Below are positions 58,800 through 64,000 of a stretch of DNA of 64,000 bases, in pieces. Position numbers and translations under genes: made by a program. The DNA comes from Paralvinella palmiformis (lineage: Eukaryota; Annelida; Polychaeta; Terebellida; Alvinellidae), in NCBI GenBank assembly GCA_025642065.1, contig JAODUP010001074.1, positions 101,001-165,000 of the forward strand, read 5' to 3'. The notes beneath the pieces are model-generated. The model had not been told where the DNA came from. It saw only the letters and a list, made by a program, of their open reading frames with translations, and searched no databases. Numbering within the stretch: the first letter of the stretch is position 1; the number at the start of each line of letters is the position of its first letter.

Positions 58800-59391
58800 C
58801 ACTGATTGTCGACTGTTTCCTCTTCCTGGAAGAGGACGGAGAACACGGAGGTGATGACTGGAATGGTGATGACGGTGAGGAGCCGATGAGCTGCGACGAC
58901 GATGATGATTCGGCGGCAGTATTCGGCGTGGGCGATTCGCACTGAGATCGAACCAAATCCGAGTTATCCTCGTTGACCAATATCGGCGTGAATTGTCCAC
59001 CGACGGCCGCCAAGTCTTCGACGGCCGACGTACACTTAATCGAGTTGGTGTTCACCTCGCCGAGGGGCTTGCCCTGTACTGGCGAGCCGGTGCGGGCGCT
59101 CTGCAAGCCCAGGTGGGTGCATCGTCCGCTTCGCTTTTTCCTGTTGCAGGCCCACTCGAGTGACGGGGCGCAGTAGGCGCTCGGTACGTCTTCGGGGCCG
59201 ATCTTTTGCCACCGGGTACTGTCTATCAGGTCGCGTTTCGGGTCGATTCCCCATCGGTCCTGGAATTGACGATCGAAGTAGCTATTCCAGGCATCCAGGT
59301 CTCGCTTGTTCTGTTCGTGGTCGGGCTCACCGAGTACATCGGACAAACTGCGACGGGCTGACATCTTTACGTAGGCGTTTTCCGTCATCAT
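58800..59391 (-). CDS. CDKN1: p21/p27/Dacapo-type cyclin-dependent kinase inhibitor, first coding exon
   Basis: Encodes residues 1-197 of a predicted 216-residue nuclear inhibitor of cyclin-CDK complexes, which restrains G1/S progression. The CDI domain spans about residues 12-77. It has a cyclin-groove RxL (R14-S-L16), PDHEQNKRDL at 23-32, a helix rich in charged and aromatic residues, W47 and W61 at the positions of the conserved Trp residues of p27, and P70-S-A-Y73, where Y73 aligns with the p27 tyrosine that enters the CDK ATP pocket. N83-RKKR-SGR is basic. The middle has Ser/Thr-Pro sites (GQFTP, SPTP, several SP), likely CDK/MAPK targets. SRKRKQ at 188-193 is a probable nuclear signal running into the PIP box. 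The start is the first of two adjacent ATGs (59391 and 59388). Known vertebrate p21/p27 proteins are about 160-200 residues. Which paralogue it corresponds to is uncertain; the PIP box favours a p21/Dacapo-like role. Confidence 0.93.
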
Positions 59392-59580
59392 GTTCTAGAA
59401 ATCAATGAAAGGGACACTTTGGTTAGAAATGCGGTGCCGACGGAAGCGAATGAACGACGAGAGTTCACCAGCTACGATAAATATCCCACTGCGCAGTAAG
59501 CGTATTCCATGCAGCAAGTTACCAGAGAAGCGAGAACCAAACTGATCAAACACCTCGTCTTCGGCTCTCCGCGAGTCTGG
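59392..59580 (-). other. 5' UTR region of the CDK-inhibitor gene, possible UTR intron
   Basis: Minus-strand leader between the TATA-directed start and the ATG. A good acceptor-like end (CTAAC, then CCTTTCATTGATTTCTAG, about 28 bp) stops three bases before the ATG. CTCTG|GTAACT farther upstream could be its donor. A short 5' UTR intron is therefore possible but not demanded. Confidence 0.4.
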
Positions 59581-59602
59581 CTCAATGCCAATTAGACTCG
59601 GG

Positions 59603-59610
59603 CTTTTATA
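59603..59610 (-). promoter_or_regulatory. TATA box of the CDK-inhibitor gene
   Basis: Reads TATAAAAG on the minus strand, in GC-rich surroundings. It predicts a transcription start about 25-32 bp downstream (around 59572-59578), some 180 bp before the ATG. Confidence 0.6.
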
Positions 59611-59640
59611 CGGCTAGGCCCGCACCGGCTAATACGTAGT

Positions 59641-59650
59641 AACCAATCAG
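59641..59650 (-). promoter_or_regulatory. inverted CCAAT box
   Basis: AACCAATCAG on the plus strand, i.e. CTGATTGGTT in gene orientation, about 65-75 bp upstream of the predicted start. Position and flanks fit an NF-Y site. Such sites are common in cell-cycle gene promoters. Confidence 0.55.
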
Positions 59651-59926
59651 ATGCGGGCGTAGCTGAAATGTGGGCGGACCTGGCGAGTTGCCGACCGCAG
59701 GCTACGGCGCGCGAAACGGCAGACGACTTTCGGGCGGTGGTGTGCCCGCCAAAGCGACCCCATGTAGCCGCCAAACAAAATAGTGGATGGCGTGGCTATA
59801 TATACTATCTGACATCATGAGCTTCTGGTGGTATTTACCACCGAGCTCACACTCGTGGAGGCCTTAATTTAATAACACGCTCCTGTCTAACACAGTTTGA
59901 AATATGACATCAGCCATGTTTTATTA

Positions 59927-59962
<36 letters not shown>

Positions 59963-61419
59963 AGTTAGTGAAAACAAATAATGTGTATTATATTAGTTTC
60001 GCATAAATTTTAGATTTCAACGCTTCGTATTAAATTTTGCGGAAATTTCCATTCCTAATTGTGTTGATGGTTGACTTTTCGGATGAATTCTCCTGCGTTT
60101 GGTCGTTTAGCACTAATTAGCAGGTTTGTTACAGCAATCTCAACTTTGAGGTGTACTGTCTGGCTTGGCTGTATCCCTCCACAAGTGAGTAATATCTCAA
60201 ACAGATACCCACTTAGTAGGTAGCTAGATAAAACCGCTTCATCGGGACACTGAGCCAATGTGTGAGGCCACGAAACACAGCTTCGAAAGGAGCGTATCCA
60301 ATAACGCGCGCGCGCGTGCACACACACTGTAATTCAGTAAATTGAAACCCTTGGCCAATATCTTCCTCACCATCATGCATCGCTGACTCTGGCCCATCCC
60401 CGTCCCAGCGCGGGCGACATCCAATCACACCCACTGGTTGGTCACTAAGTAATGCATTTGTTGACCGAGGAAATATTCGCTCATATTTGCCAGCTTATTA
60501 CTAACTACGTCAGAATTCTCCTCCACCCCACCCAATCGTTTTATGTGTATAGATAAGTCAGGCAGTGCTTGCATCAGTTGCCTGGCCAGTTGGTTGAGGC
60601 TGAACTCAGAAAACAGGTGTCAGCTGCGCTGTCCCACCGACAAAACTCTAAATTCATTTTTCGCCGCTTGGGGGCAGCACTGCGCAATTGCAGCACCACA
60701 GGAACAAATTCGAGGTGGCCTTTTTGCTTGGCGGCTTGCTCCGTGTTCTCACATTTACAAACATCGAAATATAACAGCCGCATCGAGATAACCTTAGGTA
60801 CAACAGGGCTGAGAATGAATAGTGTGGCTCGTTTTGGCTTGGCGATTAAAGTTGGTGAGCTTTTTTAACGTGCCCAACACCGATCTAGTTGGCCATAAAT
60901 GAGTGCTTGGTTGGATGGATTTTTCTGTGAATCGTCTCCTCCCGATGAGTGGTACATACTCCCTGGTGAGTGAGTGAGTACGCGAATGAGTGTTTATAAA
61001 CTCAACCTCAACAAGCCGGTGATCTGATGCCCGTGCCTGATTGCGCCAATCCAAACAGGTTAAAGCCCACAAAGGAGTTTAGCACACAAAGCCCTGGCTC
61101 AGGCTTTCAGCGTGAAAAGGCATTCGGTAAAATGATGATGATAAATCTATAACATAATAAGCATATAAAATGAAACGGTTGTTTTCCTACTTAATGCATA
61201 TGGTATAATAAACAATGGGAGTTTTCCCTCGAGCCTACTCCAATAAATTGTCTTTCGTCATTAATCAGCTAGCATGTTCCATTCGAACAACTCGTTTGCC
61301 TATGGAGCATGCCCTCGACCCGTATGTCCTAGATGTAAACAGCGCCCAGGCTGAATAAATCACCTACACATTCATACATATGCGATTTCCTCTTAATGGA
61401 ATGAACGCGACCCACCCCA
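59651..61419. other. upstream flank and unique non-coding sequence
   Basis: No gene recognised. A second TATA-like string (TATATATAG in gene orientation) lies at about 59795-59804. (CT)n(GT)n at about 59929-59963, (CG)n at about 60306-60316 and (GAGT)n at about 60966-60979. Confidence 0.5.
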
Positions 61420-61530
61420 AAACTGGCCGGTTACGGGTTCGAATCCGCCAACTACTTTACTTGCTAACCATTCACGTCCCGAACAAGAAATGGATGCGCG
61501 GCCTGAAGCGAGGAATTATTCCGAGTTAAC
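61420..61530 (+). repeat. tRNA-like SINE remnant, unclassified
   Basis: GGCCGGTTACGGGTTCGAATCC is a strong B-box-like sequence. The upstream A-box is not obvious, and the downstream body (CCCGAACAAGAAATGGATGC, GGCCTGAAGCGAGG) matches no other family seen in the window. Confidence 0.35.
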
Positions 61531-63409
61531 CGTAGCATGATGTCAAGTCCTTAGAATAGCTATGCCATTTAGAACAGTACATATTGCCAACATAACCGAT
61601 TCCCGTGTTACCCGTCTCTCTGAGTTTATCTCATCTGATCATCTAATTATTCTAGGAAGTCGACCTTAGGCCATACATCCCAGGTGAGACCAACGCCGAG
61701 CTTACACGAAACACTCACTCACTCACTTACTCACTAAGTACAGATCGGCTGATAGGGGCGGGGGGAGGGTGTGTTTGGGTTACAAACTTGTGACGGTTTT
61801 CACACGCTCGCCGTATGAAGGAGCTACATTTTGCCATAATTAATTGACAGGCTATTTCGTTGCCTCGCCATCCGAAATCAGTGGAGGCTAACAACAAAAG
61901 CCGTGCAAGCTTCGACAGCAACAGTGCGCGCGCGCGCGCGCGAGCGTGCGGATGTTTCTATCTGACGCCGCGGCTTAACACGTTTCGGAATCGACATGCA
62001 TGTGCATTGGCGTTTCGTGAAGCGAAATAATGCACACAGCCGGCGCCAACGTACCTTGCAAGGAATTGGACAAGCGGCGATGAGCTGGCCCCCCAAAACC
62101 TAAACCGACTGCAAGTTATCCAACCAAAAGAAAGAAGATTGCAGCAATCGGATCAAAATAAACAAGGGTTCCCCTACCTCGAGTTTGATTTCGACGCGTT
62201 TATTCCGCCTTATCGGCATAACAGTGTCCGAACTCTTCCGTGGTTTGTCCAGCTGCGTCGATGACCTACCAGCAGCGCTGTTACCTCAGTCGTGGTGTGC
62301 CTAAAGTCCCGACACTGTCCCGGTTTGAGTCGCTCTCTCTCTCTCTCTCTCTCGCAGTCTCTCCCGTTTTCTTGCGGTCGGCGGATTGTTTGCGGTTATG
62401 CGTTTGTCGTCTGGTAAACAATAAACCTGTCAGTGCGCCTTTCGCGAAACAGCGTGCAACGACGTTCGATTTTGGCGCGAAGTGGAATCTGATCTGGACC
62501 GATGCCAGCGAAATTTTCGCAAATTCTCGCCGAGTCGAGCTTCGGCCGTGGTCTTATACGGATCTCGAAATCGGCCTAGTCTTCGTTGTCGAAATTGTTG
62601 GCCTGCTTCCCGACGTTCTCGGATGAACCAAACCGGTGGTTGATTGATAACGCCTTCGGGTATCTGGTCGGATTCAAAATGGTTTCAGTTGGTCGAAGTA
62701 TGATGCCACTGAGCGACTGGTCGATTGTAAACGTTCCATTCCCACCCGATCTCCTTTATAAGACAGACAGTCGGTAACGGACGACCTTGGTAACGGAAGC
62801 TATTGTTTAGCCCGGCAGATAGCATCGTCGTCATCTCGATTGAGGCGCGCTGATCTGTTTGAACACGCTCCGCTCCGACCGTCCTTTGACGTCGCCCCGT
62901 TCGTTAATCGGCTGGTTGCAGCTGATGGCATTTCGCGGTGTTTGGTTTCCGAAGCGTTGCGCGTTTCCGAGTACGGACACACAAAGGCGGGGGCTCGATA
63001 TACGCAAACAGCGACTGCGGGCCCCCGTTACGCCGGGCTATCTCGACGTGGCTGGACTTGTCCCGGCGGCGGTCGAAACGTTCGAAAAGCGCGCTCGCCC
63101 ACCGACACGAAGGACTTAAACCTCTCAGTGTGTGTGTGTGTGTGGAAGTCGATACTCTCTGTGTGGGTGTGTGTGTGTGTGCCTAGAAGTGGAGTTTTGA
63201 TTTACGGCGGGCACACTAAAATAGGTTAGTTTGGTATTCATCCACGATAGGTCGGGGGCTCGGTGTTGTTGTTGGGATTCCGTATATGGTCGGCGACAAG
63301 CTCGAACCCGATGGCGGACGACCGATAGATTTTGGCGGCTTCTGTTTACGGCTGACATCATGTTTTATTTACAACGGTGTGTCGAACCTATGAAGACTTG
63401 CACACAATC

Positions 63410-63451
<42 letters not shown>

Positions 63452-64000
63452 ATGTGTGTAGCCAGGCCTCGGTTTCGCCTCCGTTCAATGATCTGCGGTC
63501 GGTGTGATATGATGATATGGAGTCTGTGGATCTTTGCCGCGAAAGGTTTGGATAATTAGGCGCCGTGAAAGACTGAGTTAGGTACTTGGTTAGGTAATAG
63601 TTAACAGGACAATACTGGGTAACAATTAATTATTGTTTTACGGTAAAATTGATACGCCATACGAATGAGTGAGTAGGTGAGTGAGTGCACACGTACAAAC
63701 ACACACACACACACACACATCGTTGGTATAGTGTTGGGATTAAGGGGACGCAACAAACCCGCGGCCTAGGACAGCTGTCCTGGATTGCATTACCCAAAGG
63801 AGGGGGGGGGGTGGATTGGGATTGGGATTCTGCAACATTACCAGCTGCGCTAAACAGTTGAGAGAGAGAGAGAGAGCTTGCATGTTAATTACTTTTTTTT
63901 CGTTGAAATTGTACGCTGATTGATTGATTGATTGATGAGTTAGTGAGTACATCAGAAAGCACAGGAATGAGGGATAACTTCATGTATGTATGTGTGCGTA
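61531..64000. other. unique non-coding sequence with simple repeats
   Basis: No gene recognised. (ACTC)n at about 61711-61735, (GC)n at about 61926-61941, (CT)n at about 62333-62353, (GT)n at about 63127-63144 and 63162-63181. (CT)n(GT)n at about 63414-63452, (CA)n at about 63697-63719, poly-G at about 63804-63811, (GA)n at about 63860-63877 and (TGAT)n at about 63917-63935. The frames at 62240-62626 and 62840-63229 show no family features. Confidence 0.5.

Noticed and set aside
58973..59408. plus-strand frames opposite the CDK-inhibitor exon
   Set aside because: Shadows of the minus-strand CDI exon; no features of their own.
59795..59804. TATATATAG as the main promoter of the CDK-inhibitor gene
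   Set aside because: The TATAAAAG at 59603-59610 is closer, better matched and has a CCAAT box at the right distance; the distal site is kept as an alternative only.
62240..62626. 128-codon open frame
   Set aside because: Includes CT-repeat translation and nothing recognisable.

Overview
The window is animal nuclear DNA, and most of it is non-coding. The signs are dense dinucleotide, trinucleotide and tetranucleotide repeats, poly-G/C tracts, tRNA-derived SINEs, inverted-repeat mobile elements, GT-AG introns, and only one gene I can recognise. The repeat style and the intermediate, CpG-tolerant base composition suggest an invertebrate, probably a lophotrochozoan such as a mollusc. That placement is an inference; no organism-specific marker was identified.

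The one convincing protein-coding gene is on the minus strand at 57528-59391. It is a p21/p27/Dacapo-type cyclin-dependent kinase inhibitor with two coding exons. Exon 1 (59391-58800) holds the N-terminal CDI domain, a Ser/Pro-rich middle and a basic stretch. It stops one base into a codon at a consensus GT donor. Exon 2 (57586-57528) was found by searching for an acceptor that continues the frame. It adds 19 residues and completes a PCNA-binding PIP box (QSTIS|EYF) followed by a basic tail, as in vertebrate p21. The predicted protein is 216 residues. A TATA box (59603-59610) and an inverted CCAAT box (about 59641-59650) lie upstream. Candidate poly(A) signals and three RFX X-box-like palindromes lie downstream in the 3' flank.

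Layout: 1-13 kb is unique sequence broken by simple repeats, an 18-bp minisatellite, one SINE and two inverted-repeat elements. 13-17.2 kb is a satellite district: a CCAR tetranucleotide array, a roughly 142-bp higher-order minisatellite, and an array of about 60 copies of a 30-bp unit. 17.6-36 kb is rich in mobile elements: a 656-bp inverted-repeat element with internal 31-bp expansion, at least three SINE-like families and two unclassified dispersed repeats. 36-49 kb alternates unique sequence with large compound microsatellites and a few SINE remnants, including a possible decayed reverse-transcriptase fragment. 50-61 kb, around the kinase-inhibitor gene, has no recognised SINE copy and fewer large microsatellites. 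59.8-64 kb is unique sequence with simple repeats.

Most open reading frames in the window are by-products of microsatellites or minisatellites whose period is a multiple of three. They are not reported as genes. The repeat families, their higher-order structure and the CDK-inhibitor gene are the main content.
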